Shown in pieces: positions 6,248 to 14,904 of a stretch of DNA of 23,867 nt. A program made the translations under genes and the position numbers. Source of the DNA: Caldipriscus sp964426895. Its GTDB lineage: Bacteria; Hydrothermota; Hydrothermia; LBFQ01. The notes beneath the pieces were generated by a model. The model had not been told where the DNA came from. It did no database searches and saw only the letters and a list, made by a program, of their open reading frames with translations. Location of the stretch: positions 1-23,867 of the forward strand of contig CAYRSH010000023.1 in the NCBI GenBank assembly GCA_964426895.1, written 5' to 3'. How positions within the stretch are numbered: position 1 is the first letter of the stretch; each line of letters begins with the position of its first letter.

Positions 6248-7664
6248 CCTTTACAAATACTGCCGGGGAACTTCCATGACCCGTATGCATGGTCTGTCCG
6301 GGTTCTCCCTTTCCACAGTTTAACAGACCCCAGAGTTTCCATTCCCCCTCACCACCAACCGCAACCAAAGAGTCCCAGAATTCCGGAGTAATGCCGTAAT
6401 ATATGACATTTCTCAGGGGTTCGGCCAATTTCCCATTTCTTATACGATATGCAACTTCCGTTGAAAATTGAAAGTTTAACCTCCTCTGATCTATTGACCA
6501 AGATTTATTCCCATCCACAAACACACCGTCCTTAACCTCGGATATTAAATCCTCCAATGAGCCTTTATCCGGTAAAAGGTTTATATTTGTCATCCTAACC
6601 ATAGGCATCCTGTTATAAGAGGAAGCCCTTGCGGTTCCACCAGCCCTGTTGAGTCCAATAGCCCAAGCGCTATCCCTTGAAGACAAATACCCCACGAGGA
6701 CCCCCTCTTTTATCAAGTCTATCCTCTGCGCTTCAACGCCCTCATCGTCCCAACCAAATGTCCCCAAACCCCTTGGTGTTTTTGCATCCGCAACTATATT
6801 CATTAACCTTGAACCGTATTTCAATTTTCCGAGTTTATCAGTGGTTGCAAAACTCGTTCCAGCATAAGAAGCCTCATACCCTATCACCCTATCCAATTCC
6901 AAGGGATGACCCACGCTTTCGTGTATCTGCAATGCCATTTGGTGGGAACCCACAACCAAGGTTGTTTCCATTTCGCTTAATCTTTCCGCCTTTGCAAACA
7001 TGACCGCCTCTTCGCTTATCCTCTCGGCATTACCAACAAAATCCATCTCCTCCACTATTTCATAACCCCCCTGCAAATGGTTCCCGCCGTGTGGGGCGGG
7101 ATAAGACCTGCTTTGCAAATTGCCATCAACATAAACCCAGATGGTATAACCCCCACCGCTTTCGTATATGGTTTGTTTTATCCTTGAACCTTCCGTATTC
7201 ATAAAAAATTTTTCCGTTTTAAAGAAGTTTAAATGCGCATCCCTTGAAATCGCAAATTTGTTCTTTGAAAGGATTTCATCCGTTTTAACCAATAGGTTTA
7301 TCTTTTCCTCCAAAGGGATGGAAAAGGGATCGGTTTTAATGGGGGTAATGTATTCACCTTCATGGGGTGGTTCGCTTAAAAAGGGATAGGATTTACCGCT
7401 TATTTTAAAAGAGGATTTGGCGAATTCTATTGCCCTATCAACGGTTTTAACTATATCGTCTAAGAAAAGGGAACTCGTTGATGCAAATCCCACACTACCA
7501 CCCACCACAGCCCGAATTCCAATCCCCTCCTCCACCGCCTCGTCTATGGATGTAATTATACCGTTTTCCATCCTTATACTCTGCTTTGTAATCCTTACAT
7601 ATCTAACCTCTCCGTAATCCACCCCTTTTAACCTTTCTATTGCCACTTCCATAACCTTTTCCAT
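6228..7664 (-). CDS. tldD: TldD-family zinc metalloprotease
   Basis: TldD, normally with its paralogue TldE/PmbA, is a cytoplasmic protease that degrades unfolded peptides and matures microcins in E. coli. The 478-residue length matches the family. The zinc motif HESVGH (H248, E249, H253) is intact, followed by PLELDRVIGYEASYAGT, and the expected C-terminal cysteine ligand is present in LLNCGKGEPGQTMHTGHG (C450). ATG 7664 gives the usual N-terminus and sits 10 nt after the stop of the propeller gene; upstream in-frame codons overlap that gene and look non-coding. A tldE gene is not in the window. Its end overlaps the dnaA-like gene tail to tail, with no terminator visible between them. Confidence 0.93.
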   Translation of the reverse strand: MEKVMEVAIERLKGVDYGEVRYVRITKQSIRMENGIITSIDEAVEEGIGIRAVVGGSVGFASTSSLFLDDIVKTVDRAIEFAKSSFKISGKSYPFLSEPPHEGEYITPIKTDPFSIPLEEKINLLVKTDEILSKNKFAISRDAHLNFFKTEKFFMNTEGSRIKQTIYESGGGYTIWVYVDGNLQSRSYPAPHGGNHLQGGYEIVEEMDFVGNAERISEEAVMFAKAERLSEMETTLVVGSHQMALQIHESVGHPLELDRVIGYEASYAGTSFATTDKLGKLKYGSRLMNIVADAKTPRGLGTFGWDDEGVEAQRIDLIKEGVLVGYLSSRDSAWAIGLNRAGGTARASSYNRMPMVRMTNINLLPDKGSLEDLISEVKDGVFVDGNKSWSIDQRRLNFQFSTEVAYRIRNGKLAEPLRNVIYYGITPEFWDSLVAVGGEGEWKLWGLLNCGKGEPGQTMHTGHGSSPAVFVKVKVGSV

Positions 7665-7674
7665 AGCGGTTATT

Positions 7675-8529
7675 CTAATGCGGTTTAACCATATACACCC
7701 TTCCCGTATTATCCGCACTAACCGCAGCAAACATCAAACCGTTTTCAGACCAAGCACCATCTACCACCCAGTGGAAAAATGGTTCGGATTCAAATAAATT
7801 ATTCCTTTTAAAATCATAATAATAAACCCTTTTGTCCGTACCCCCGTATATCACCCCCGTTTCAAGGGGGGATACGGCTAAGAAAAGGGAACCAAAGGTG
7901 TTTTCCTTAATCTCCCCTAAGGTTTTCCATGTTTTGGTATCGTAGATTTTTAACCCCTCATCGCTTATTACAAACAACCTTCCGTTTTTAGTCCATACGA
8001 TATCCCTTACCTCAGACTGAAACCTATCAAGTATCCTATAAGGTTTCATAATCGTGATACTCCAAATATCAACCCTGCCATCACAAGAACCCGTCGCGAA
8101 GAATTCCCCATCCGGTGATATATCGCCGGAAAGCAAAGGGCAACCCGTCTCCGTATTGGATTCTACTGCAGTATCTTGGAAAAGGGTTATTAGGGCAACC
8201 CCTTTATTCTGAACGGCCAATAACCTCTTTTCATCGGGAAACCATATTATCTTATTCGTAAAAGATGTGTTTTTAAACTTATAAATCTCGTTTCCGGAAA
8301 AGGTGTAAATTATTACCCTATCCCCGGCAACCGCTATATACCTCCCAGAAGGGGAAATCCTAACATCCGAGATTTTACTCATATCGGCTTTAAATTTTAA
8401 TTTTAAACTCGGCCCTGTATCCGACCATATATACACATAACCCCTATTGTCAGCCGTAACTATTCCCCTACTTCCCCAATCAACCGCCACTACCGGAAGC
8501 ATATGTGTAAATGTCCAAAGAATTTCCAT
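7675..8529 (-). CDS. WD40-like beta-propeller protein, cytoplasmic
   Basis: The 284-residue product contains blade-like repeats: GYVYIWSDTG near 30, ISDVRISPSGRYIAVAGD at 52-69, SGDISPDGEFFATGSCDGRVDIWS near 135-158, VRDIVWTKNGRLFVISDEGLKIYD, and a last blade reading GAWSENGLMFAAVSADNTGRVYMV. It lacks a signal peptide and catalytic motif, so it is probably a scaffold for other proteins. AGAGGAG (minus strand, 8540-8534) lies 4 nt before the ATG, and this site falls inside the cstA remnant. It is spaced 10 nt from tldD and is probably co-transcribed with it. Whether it works with TldD is unknown. Confidence 0.8.
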   Translation of the reverse strand: MEILWTFTHMLPVVAVDWGSRGIVTADNRGYVYIWSDTGPSLKLKFKADMSKISDVRISPSGRYIAVAGDRVIIYTFSGNEIYKFKNTSFTNKIIWFPDEKRLLAVQNKGVALITLFQDTAVESNTETGCPLLSGDISPDGEFFATGSCDGRVDIWSITIMKPYRILDRFQSEVRDIVWTKNGRLFVISDEGLKIYDTKTWKTLGEIKENTFGSLFLAVSPLETGVIYGGTDKRVYYYDFKRNNLFESEPFFHWVVDGAWSENGLMFAAVSADNTGRVYMVKPH

Positions 8530-8544
8530 AGAACTCCTCTGTTA

Positions 8545-8880
8545 TATACCTCTGGCAATCGCTTTGCCGATGTCCCGGAGGATATAGCCCCGCGGGCCAC
8601 CGTCACGAACAGATAGGTATTACTATATGTGGGTCTCCCACATACGATTTCGCCGCAAAGTGCGCAAATACGGCCACTATTAAAACTGAGGCAAACCATA
8701 ACACCCCAATAAATACGCTTCCCAAAAGAACCCAGCGGGTACATAACCCCTACCGTCGTAAAGTTTTTCGGCGGGTTTTAGGTTATCCCCAACTTGAAAC
8801 ACACGGCTTAAAAATCCCCTGTATAATACATACCCCTTTATGAAAAATAAGGCACAAATTATTACAAAAACCGCAAGCAT
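8545..8880 (-). pseudogene. cstA: Decayed cstA (carbon starvation / peptide-pyruvate transporter), multiple deletions and frameshifts
   Basis: Read on the minus strand, family segments appear in the right order but in three frames. From ATG 8880: a membrane helix, then GYVLYRGFL and KLYDGRGYVP, the CstA N-terminus. After a frame change near 8734: WVLLGSVFIG, followed directly by WFASVLIVAVFAHFAAKSY, segments that are far apart in intact CstA. After another frame change near 8620: LFVTVARGAIS joined to SSGTSAKRL, matching the hallmark LF(V/I)T(V/I)ACGAISGFHALVSSGTSAKQL with the middle lost. Only about 110 codons remain of roughly 550-700, so it is non-functional. The original start still has TAAAAT 7 nt upstream. 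The remnant supplies the upstream region of the propeller-tldD unit. Confidence 0.82.
8626..8644. repeat. Perfect 8-bp inverted repeat within the cstA remnant
   Basis: TATGTGGG, loop TCT, CCCACATA. It lies near the second frame change of the pseudogene; on the minus strand it codes for part of YVGDPHI, so its coding origin is clear. Confidence 0.5.
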
Positions 8881-8887
8881 ACCGAAA

Positions 8888-8893
8888 ATTTTA
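8888..8893 (-). promoter_or_regulatory. Relic or active -10 element of cstA remnant
   Basis: TAAAAT on the minus strand, 7 nt before the former cstA ATG. It could still drive the propeller-tldD unit, which has no other obvious promoter. Confidence 0.4.
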
Positions 8894-8934
8894 AGTCGGA
8901 AAAAACTTCCCCCACACAGAACATTTTCACCCCT

Positions 8935-8940
8935 TATAAT
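8935..8940 (+). promoter_or_regulatory. Probable -10 element heading the envelope gene train (leaderless type)
   Basis: Perfect TATAAT followed by atccgct and ATG 8948, with no Shine-Dalgarno. glyA has a nearly identical context (TAAAAT-atccgcaat-ATG). The genes that follow are almost gapless to 22455, so this promoter may serve a very long transcript. Confidence 0.6.
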
Positions 8941-8947
8941 ATCCGCT

Positions 8948-9457
8948 ATGCGATTCATACCCATTTTCATTATTGGGTTAATCGTGGGGTGCTCATCCCT
9001 ACCTCCAAAGGGTGGGACCCCGGATGTTTTGGAAGTTAGGTTTAAATCACCTAAGGATTCCATAGTTAGTAAGTTCAAATCCGTTGTGTATAATAACAAA
9101 TACACAGTTGCAACATACTCCGTTGATGAAGGTATTATTGAAACGGATTGGAAGGAACTCGGTAAAAGTTCTTTTTCTTGCTGCTTTGCTTATATGTTTG
9201 AAGGGGTAAAGCAGTCTTGGATAAAGGTTATAGCATATGTTGGCCAGGTTCCGGGTGATACATTAAACTACATTAAAATACAAGGTTTGTTAAAGATCAT
9301 AGGAACGAGGCCTTGGGATAACGAGGTTCAAATAAGGCCTATAAAGAAAGGTACACCTTATTACAAGGAATTGGAGAAATTGATAACGCAGTTGGAGGAA
9401 CAGCTGGGGGAGAAAGGCAACTATGAGGCCATGAAAAGGGAGGTATTGCTAAAATGA
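8948..9457 (+). CDS. Outer-membrane lipoprotein, unknown function
   Basis: The 169-residue product starts with a short signal sequence ending in the lipobox IVGC (MRFIPIFIIGLIVGC), so Cys15 would be lipidated. The mature part has VEVRF-like strands, a TYSVDEGIIETDW segment resembling the G-x-(I/L)-x-TDW pattern of BamC/NlpB-type lipoproteins (weak resemblance), adjacent Cys-Cys at FSCCF, and a charged C-terminal helix. ATG 8948 was chosen over upstream in-frame codons because it gives the signal peptide directly and has TATAAT 7 nt upstream. It is the first gene of the gene train and overlaps the next by ATGA. Confidence 0.7.
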   Translation: MRFIPIFIIGLIVGCSSLPPKGGTPDVLEVRFKSPKDSIVSKFKSVVYNNKYTVATYSVDEGIIETDWKELGKSSFSCCFAYMFEGVKQSWIKVIAYVGQVPGDTLNYIKIQGLLKIIGTRPWDNEVQIRPIKKGTPYYKELEKLITQLEEQLGEKGNYEAMKREVLLK

Positions 9458-9903
9458 TGAAAATGATAAGATATTTCTTACCCTTTGCGGTATTGCTTGT
9501 TTTGCCAATTTTGGGGTTTGCCGCTTGCCCCGACCCTCCAAAAGGAATTCCTAATAATCCTCTTGGTGAAGGTTTCGCCTTTGCATATCCCAGTGTTGTA
9601 TCCCTTGATGCCAATGGGAATACTAGTCCTGCTGTATTCTATAAAGTACACCAGTCCGACATAGTTGAAATTTACGACCCCTTTGGAGTACTCGTTAAGA
9701 GGTTTGAACCCGGTGATAGAAATGAGGTGAAAAGCGGAACCTATGCCAACTGCGTTTATCTGTGGTACGGAGAAAACGGCGCTGGGAAACCCGTGTCTCC
9801 GGGCATTTATCTCGCCGTTTTGAGGTTTGTAGCCGGAGGGGCTCCGAGTGGTACATCGCGTAGGCAGTATGTTTTGATTAAGGTTCCCCCAAGGGTGAGG
9901 TGA
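9454..9903 (+). CDS. Secreted protein with FlgD-type Ig domain
   Basis: The 149-residue product has a clear signal peptide (about residues 1-23, ending LPILGFAA before Cys-Pro; it may be a lipoprotein because Cys follows). The mature part is a single beta-sandwich with the FlgD-Ig pattern: strands VEIYDPFGVLVKRF, then YLWYGENGAGKPVSPGIY (consensus W-D-G-x-x-x-x-G-x-x-x-x-x-G-x-Y), then YVLIKV. Such domains in Fibrobacteres, WOR-3 and relatives are found on secreted and cell-surface proteins. It lies between the lipoprotein (4-nt overlap) and the barrel gene (4-nt gap) and is presumably a periplasmic or outer-membrane accessory. Confidence 0.72.
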   Translation: MMKMIRYFLPFAVLLVLPILGFAACPDPPKGIPNNPLGEGFAFAYPSVVSLDANGNTSPAVFYKVHQSDIVEIYDPFGVLVKRFEPGDRNEVKSGTYANCVYLWYGENGAGKPVSPGIYLAVLRFVAGGAPSGTSRRQYVLIKVPPRVR

Positions 9904-9907
9904 GATT

Positions 9908-11191
9908 ATGACGATACTTCTAATATCACAAATGGGTACGGGTGGAATACCCGGTTATATGTTTACTTATGCAATAGGGGCAAGGCCTTATGGCTTTGGT
10001 AGGGCTTTTACGGGTTTAGCCGACGATGCGGAGGCGGTTTATTTCAACCCCGGGGCATTGGCGTTCTTACAAAGGGTAAATGCAACGGCGGGATATTTCC
10101 AATTGCCAATATCCGATTTTACATATTATTACGCTACATTCACATTCCCAACGGCAACTTTTGGTAGTTTCGGTATAACCGTAATGCAATTGCAGAATCC
10201 CACAAGGGATCAGGGGGCAGTGTTTTTCGATTCAGTTCAGTGTACGAACTTTGAATATTATAACAATGTTCCCATATGTACGGACTCAACCTACGCTTAT
10301 GCGGATTTCCCAAACCCCGGTAATAACGATAGGACGCCCTTTAACGCGGGCCTAATAGCATACTCAAAATCCTTTTCAAGGTACATATCCATAGGTGCCG
10401 CCCTTGAACTGGCATACCATAGGGTGTATAACTCATCGCCTTCAAGCGCGGGGATTATGGTGGGCATGATGTTTGTCCCGAATCAATATTTCTCCTTAGG
10501 AATAGTAGGTCAGCATTTCATACCACCCAAAGAGAGTTATTTAATAACATCCCAAACATACCCTCAGGTTTGGAGGTTTGGGATAGGTTTGAGACCCTTT
10601 AACTGGATAAACCTCGTGGTTGACGGCGCTTACTCAACCTTCTACAACGGATTCAAGTTCTACGGGGGTGCCGAGGCGAGACTGCTTTCTTTCCTTTATG
10701 TTAGAGGGGGTATAAACTATGAGGAAGTTTCCGGTGGCGGGAGTTTTGAATTTACCATAAGGGATATAATTTTTAGGCTTGACGGCTCTTATACATTTAA
10801 CTATGCGTCAAACGGTGTATATGAAGATTATATGCAGTTTTCCGGTGTTATAAAGTTTGGCGGTTATAGGGTGTGGGCGGATGCCGATCCCAAACTCATT
10901 TCCCCAACGGAGGGGGAGGCAAATATAGCGTTTATATACCTTCACACTTTTCCAAGGCAGGATGTTGAGAGTTGGGAGTTTATTATAAAGAAACAAACGG
11001 GTGAGGTGGTTAGAACCTTTTACGGGGAGGGTGAACCTCCCGTAAGGATTGAGTGGGATGGTAGGGATGACGCCGGAAGGATAGTACCCCCCGGGAACTA
11101 TAACTATCATTATAGGGTAATAGATTCGGGGGGTGAGGTTTATGAACGCGCGGGTTATTTGGTTACGGTAAAAAGGGTGGAGGTATGGTAA
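9908..11191 (+). CDS. PorV/UPF0164-like outer-membrane beta-barrel with C-terminal FlgD-Ig domain
   Basis: The 427-residue product begins, after a short leader, with YAIGARPYGFGRAFTGLADD followed by AEAVYFNPGALAFL. This is the start signature of the PorV/FadL-like UPF0164 family (GARA.GMGGA.tA.addd..a.yyNPAgLa). Alternating-hydrophobic barrel strands run to about residue 315. The last 100 residues form a FlgD-Ig domain with IEWDGRDDAGRIVPPGNYNY and a final YLVTVKR. The leader (MTILLISQMGTGG) is short for a signal peptide. It lies 1 nt before the TPR gene. Likely an outer-membrane channel or scaffold; the substrate is unknown. Confidence 0.8.
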   Translation: MTILLISQMGTGGIPGYMFTYAIGARPYGFGRAFTGLADDAEAVYFNPGALAFLQRVNATAGYFQLPISDFTYYYATFTFPTATFGSFGITVMQLQNPTRDQGAVFFDSVQCTNFEYYNNVPICTDSTYAYADFPNPGNNDRTPFNAGLIAYSKSFSRYISIGAALELAYHRVYNSSPSSAGIMVGMMFVPNQYFSLGIVGQHFIPPKESYLITSQTYPQVWRFGIGLRPFNWINLVVDGAYSTFYNGFKFYGGAEARLLSFLYVRGGINYEEVSGGGSFEFTIRDIIFRLDGSYTFNYASNGVYEDYMQFSGVIKFGGYRVWADADPKLISPTEGEANIAFIYLHTFPRQDVESWEFIIKKQTGEVVRTFYGEGEPPVRIEWDGRDDAGRIVPPGNYNYHYRVIDSGGEVYERAGYLVTVKRVEVW

Positions 11192-11192
11192 G

Positions 11193-13745
11193 ATGCTAAC
11201 GGCAAGTTTAATGCTTTTTGCAATGTCCTATAAGGACTTTTATAGGGCGTATAAGGACGCGGAGGAGTTGTTCAGGAAGGGGGATTACTCAAAATCCGAA
11301 AAGATATACCGCAAGATTCTTAGGGATTCCTACAAGTATGGGTTTGGAAATGAAACGAGGTACAGGATATCCGAAGCGCTGTTTAATCAGGGGGATTTTG
11401 ACAAAGCCATAAAGGAATGGGATAAACTGGCAAAGGAGAAGGATGTAAAGGGTACATACTTGGAGCAGGAAATAGCCTATGCCGTTGCCTTAGCCTATGC
11501 GATCAAAGGGGATGTCAATATCGCAAAGCAAAAGTTGTTAGAATTGCAAAATTATCCATATTACAAAAACTCCGATAGGACAAAGTTCCTTGATGGGGTA
11601 ATATCTTATAGGGAAGGTAAATTCTTAGAGGCTTCCGAGAAATTGGCCAAGGCTCAAACCGTTCCCGAGGCCAGGTTTTACTACGCGAGGACATTAGCCA
11701 TTCTTGGAAAACCCTTGGATGCCGTGGCCATCTATAAAGAACTCCTTGAGGATTACTCCGGAACCCCCCAAGAGGCTTTAATAAACTACGGTATGGTGGA
11801 GGCAAACTTTATATACGGGGACTACAAGGCCACTTCGGAGATGGCCGACGCGTTTACAAAGAAATTCCACGGGCATAAACTATCGGACTATGTTCAGTAT
11901 TACTGGGGTATATCCCTTTACCGTATGGGTATGGGTGAGGGTGGAAAGAAGGATAGCGTATTACTACCCAAAGCCTTGGAAAAGCTTACATTGCTAACCA
12001 AGAAGAGGAACTTTGAATTGGCGGGGTTGGCCGCATATTTTGTGGGTAATATCCAACTCGCCCTAAAACAGTACGATGATGCCCTTAACTATTATCAAAC
12101 CGCCCGTTCAAGGGCTAACGATCAGGTGGTATCGTTTATATCAATCCTCAGGATGGCCGAGACTTATTATTACAAAGGGGATACAAATAACGCATATCTA
12201 TTGGCCAATCAGTTGGGTTCATTCCCATTGTCCCATGAGGAACAGGGTATAAGCGAGTATTTAACCGGCGCCATCCATTACCTTTTGAGAAAATATCCGG
12301 ATGCCATGGAACAGTTCCAGTTTCTCATAGAGAACTATCAGAGATCTTATTTCAGAAGGCCGGCCATGGCCATGATGATTTTCGCCCTTATAAACCAGCA
12401 TGAATTTGAGGCCGCAATGTCCAGGGGTAACCTTTACAACGAAGAGGTCTCACAGGACACAACATTTACGATTTGGAATTCTTGGTTCGTCCATGCATTA
12501 GCGGAAGCGCATTATTATAACAAAGATTACGCAACGGCCGAAAAGTTGTACAACCTAAACCTAAGGTATGGGCTTTCAAAGGATTTAATAATACTTTCAA
12601 GGTTGGGTTTGGGTTGGGTTTATATCCATCAAGACCGTTTGGACGACGCTCTGGCCCAATTAAACGCCGTAGCCGGACAATCTCCGGATACATCCGTTGT
12701 TATGGCCACATTTTTGGGAATAGGTGTGGCGGAGTTTAACAAAGGTAAATATGTGGATGCTTTTGGAAGATTTTATGCGGTTTATCAGTTTGCCCCCGAA
12801 AGGGAGGAAATAGCATCCGAGGCCCTTTATTACTCGGGTTATGCGGCAAAGGCCGCCAAATCTTATGGTGATGCTGTTAAGAATTGGGATTTAACCATGC
12901 AGAAATATCCGAGACAACCCAAGGCTTGTGATGCCGCTTTCAGTTCCGGAGAGTTGTATAAAATGGCCGGACAGTTTGACGATGCCATATCAAGGTTTAG
13001 GTGGTTTTTAGAGCATTGCCCCGACCATCCAAAGGTTCCGAGGGCCCAATTCTGGATAGCCGAGTCCTATGAGGGTAAAAAAGATTGGGAATCCGCAAGG
13101 CAAGAATACGAAACTTTCCTAAACAAGTTCCCCGACCATGAACTCGCCCCTAAGGCCAAAACGGGTCTTGAAAGGGTTTATTTCAGGCTAACCGAACAAG
13201 ACCCCAATTATCTTGAAAAGTTCTTAGAAAGGTTTCCAACAAGCAATATAGCGGCGCTTGCACTTTATAAGGCTGCTGCGGATGCAATGAACGCCGGCGA
13301 TGAGGTGAAAGCCGCCGACCTCTTCTTCCGCCTTGGAAACGAGTATCCAAAGAGCGATAAGGCCGAGGAAGCTTTATACTATGCCGGAACCCTCTACTTG
13401 AAAAACAAGAAGTTTAGGGAATCTATTGAGGCTTTCAAAAAGTATAAGGACTTCTTCCCGGATGGGCAGCATGCCGAGGATGTGTTCTACTATTCCTCAA
13501 CCGCTCATTTATCCTTACAGGAGTATGACGCCGCCATTAAGGCCGCCCAGGAGTTTATAAAGAGGTTTCCAAACAGCCAAAAGGTGCCCGATGCATACCG
13601 TATAATGGGGGTAGCTTATAATGAGATGGGGGATGTTAGGAACGCGGCGAGGGCGTTTAGGCAGGCTGCTGACCTTTATAGGCAGCAGGGTAGGGCCACG
13701 GAGGCCCAACAGATGGAGGATATTATTAAACAACTACCGCAATAA
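11193..13745 (+). CDS. Large tetratricopeptide-repeat (TPR) envelope protein
   Basis: The 850 residues consist almost entirely of TPR-like helix pairs. Examples are DAEELFRKGDYSKSEKIYRKIL near 22, FVGNIQLALKQYDDALNYYQTA near 290, EALYYSGYAAKAAKSYGDAV near 545, and FPNSQKVPDAYRIMGVAYNE near 790. Several carry the (F/Y)P-x-(S/H) end typical of YbgF/CpoB and BamD-type repeats. The N-terminus (MLTASLMLFAMS) is a short possible signal sequence. It sits directly before exbB. The TPR-ExbB-ExbD-ExbD-TonB order recurs in several gram-negative phyla and recalls CpoB in the Tol-Pal locus. It probably bridges the energising complex and outer-membrane partners. No catalytic domain is visible. Confidence 0.8.
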   Translation: MLTASLMLFAMSYKDFYRAYKDAEELFRKGDYSKSEKIYRKILRDSYKYGFGNETRYRISEALFNQGDFDKAIKEWDKLAKEKDVKGTYLEQEIAYAVALAYAIKGDVNIAKQKLLELQNYPYYKNSDRTKFLDGVISYREGKFLEASEKLAKAQTVPEARFYYARTLAILGKPLDAVAIYKELLEDYSGTPQEALINYGMVEANFIYGDYKATSEMADAFTKKFHGHKLSDYVQYYWGISLYRMGMGEGGKKDSVLLPKALEKLTLLTKKRNFELAGLAAYFVGNIQLALKQYDDALNYYQTARSRANDQVVSFISILRMAETYYYKGDTNNAYLLANQLGSFPLSHEEQGISEYLTGAIHYLLRKYPDAMEQFQFLIENYQRSYFRRPAMAMMIFALINQHEFEAAMSRGNLYNEEVSQDTTFTIWNSWFVHALAEAHYYNKDYATAEKLYNLNLRYGLSKDLIILSRLGLGWVYIHQDRLDDALAQLNAVAGQSPDTSVVMATFLGIGVAEFNKGKYVDAFGRFYAVYQFAPEREEIASEALYYSGYAAKAAKSYGDAVKNWDLTMQKYPRQPKACDAAFSSGELYKMAGQFDDAISRFRWFLEHCPDHPKVPRAQFWIAESYEGKKDWESARQEYETFLNKFPDHELAPKAKTGLERVYFRLTEQDPNYLEKFLERFPTSNIAALALYKAAADAMNAGDEVKAADLFFRLGNEYPKSDKAEEALYYAGTLYLKNKKFRESIEAFKKYKDFFPDGQHAEDVFYYSSTAHLSLQEYDAAIKAAQEFIKRFPNSQKVPDAYRIMGVAYNEMGDVRNAARAFRQAADLYRQQGRATEAQQMEDIIKQLPQ

Positions 13746-13762
13746 AAAGGAGGTAGGAGAAT

Positions 13763-14467
13763 ATGGAAATGGTTTTTGCAATTTTGCCGGCCGTGCAGGA
13801 AGGGTTTAATATACTTAACATATTCCGCTTATATGCCGTGGTGGATGGCGTGGTCACCTTTATGGGGTTCTTTGACAACCTAACAATGGTTATCCTACTC
13901 ATCCTATTCGTCTTGGCGTTAATCCTCGTAGGTGAGAGGCTGTTCTATGTCTTCCGCCGTAAAAACTTCAACGCCAACAAGGTTTTATCGGATATACAAG
14001 CATATCTTGAAAACGGCGATGTTGAGGGTGCCATTGCCTATCTCAAAAGGACGGATCACCCATTACACAACACCCTTAGGGCTGGTCTTGAAAACATACA
14101 TTTACCCCTTGACCAGATGTACGATATGATGGATTCGGTGTTATCCTTTGAAAGGTCAAAATTGCTCAAATTCACCTCCGGTTTGTCCTCCGTAATCGCC
14201 GTTGCTCCGCTTGCCGGTCTATTCGGAACCGTAGACGGATTGATAGACTCATTCCACCAGATAGCGGTTACCGGTACAGGAGGACCGGAAGTTGTGGGTA
14301 AAGGTATATCTGTAGCGTTGGTTACGACTTGGTGGGGATTGATAATAGCGATGATATCCATACCCGTTTATAACTATGTAACAAATATCGTAGATCAAAT
14401 TACCACGAGGATAGACAACGCGGCGAAGAGGCTTTTGATAATAGTTAGCCAGTTGCAAAAGACATAA
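13763..14467 (+). CDS. exbB: ExbB/TolQ/MotA-family proton-channel protein
   Basis: Inner-membrane component that, with ExbD, converts the proton gradient into movement of TonB. The 234-residue product has a hydrophobic segment at about 40-58, a cytoplasmic loop, and two further segments at about 142-162 and 182-205. The family motif APLAGLFGTVDGLIDSF (148-164, usual APLLGLLGTVxGxIxxF) and the ALVTTWWGLIIAM stretch are present. The ATG is preceded by a strong Shine-Dalgarno (aaggaggtagg, 13747-13757). It follows the TPR gene by 17 nt and is 1 nt from exbD. TolQ cannot be excluded, but the downstream TonB C-domain favours ExbB. Confidence 0.92.
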   Translation: MEMVFAILPAVQEGFNILNIFRLYAVVDGVVTFMGFFDNLTMVILLILFVLALILVGERLFYVFRRKNFNANKVLSDIQAYLENGDVEGAIAYLKRTDHPLHNTLRAGLENIHLPLDQMYDMMDSVLSFERSKLLKFTSGLSSVIAVAPLAGLFGTVDGLIDSFHQIAVTGTGGPEVVGKGISVALVTTWWGLIIAMISIPVYNYVTNIVDQITTRIDNAAKRLLIIVSQLQKT

Positions 14468-14468
14468 C

Positions 14469-14900
14469 ATGGCCAGAAAGAGGGAATTTTCTAAACCCAA
14501 GGGGCCGAGCGTAAACCTCGGCCCCTTCTCCGATGTGACGACTTCGTTGGTAATAATGTTTATGCTAACCTTACCCTTTATCGTGGAATCCGGTATTTAT
14601 ATTAGCAGGTCCTTACCAACCAGATTAAGAATGCCTACCCCCCAACAACCTCAGAAAAGCGATATAAAGGTTAATATACACCTGAAAGCCGACGGAACAA
14701 TACTCTTAAACGAAGAACCCGTTGATCCATCTAGGTTGCCCGACCTGATACCAAAGCTCTTGGCGAGGAGTGTGAAGAAACAGGCTTTGCTCTCGGCCGA
14801 TGAAGAAGTCATATATGAAAATGTTATCCAAATGATAGACTTATTAAAACAAAAAGGCACCTCCGATGTGTTAATAATGAAAAGGGTAAAGAGGAGGTAA
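14469..14900 (+). CDS. exbD: ExbD/TolR-family protein
   Basis: The 143-residue product has one N-terminal membrane segment, FSDVTTSLVIMFMLTLPF (about 20-37), containing the expected transmembrane Asp (D22). In ExbD this Asp carries the proton at the ExbB interface. The periplasmic domain (KVNIHLKADGTILLNEEPVD ... DVLIMKRV) is the usual small ExbD fold. Length is as expected (about 140). It is the first of two tandem exbD genes, with 1 nt to exbB and a 4-nt gap to the second. Confidence 0.9.
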   Translation: MARKREFSKPKGPSVNLGPFSDVTTSLVIMFMLTLPFIVESGIYISRSLPTRLRMPTPQQPQKSDIKVNIHLKADGTILLNEEPVDPSRLPDLIPKLLARSVKKQALLSADEEVIYENVIQMIDLLKQKGTSDVLIMKRVKRR

Positions 14901-14904
14901 AATT

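Noticed and set aside
7665..7730. Longer N-terminus for TldD
   Set aside because: The extra 22 codons overlap the end of the propeller gene and the family N-terminus fits ATG 7664.
8626..8644. Perfect 8-bp inverted repeat as an operator or terminator
   Set aside because: It encodes YVGDPHI in the cstA remnant and has no T-tract, so coding origin explains it better.
8490..8744. 84-residue minus-strand protein
   Set aside because: Only its middle part matches anything (CstA block LFVTVA...SGTSAK); the ends run out of frame into other cstA blocks and the propeller gene.
8840..8947. Longer N-terminus for the lipoprotein gene
   Set aside because: It would hide the signal peptide and overlap the divergent cstA remnant start and the TATAAT; ATG 8948 gives a lipobox at the right distance.
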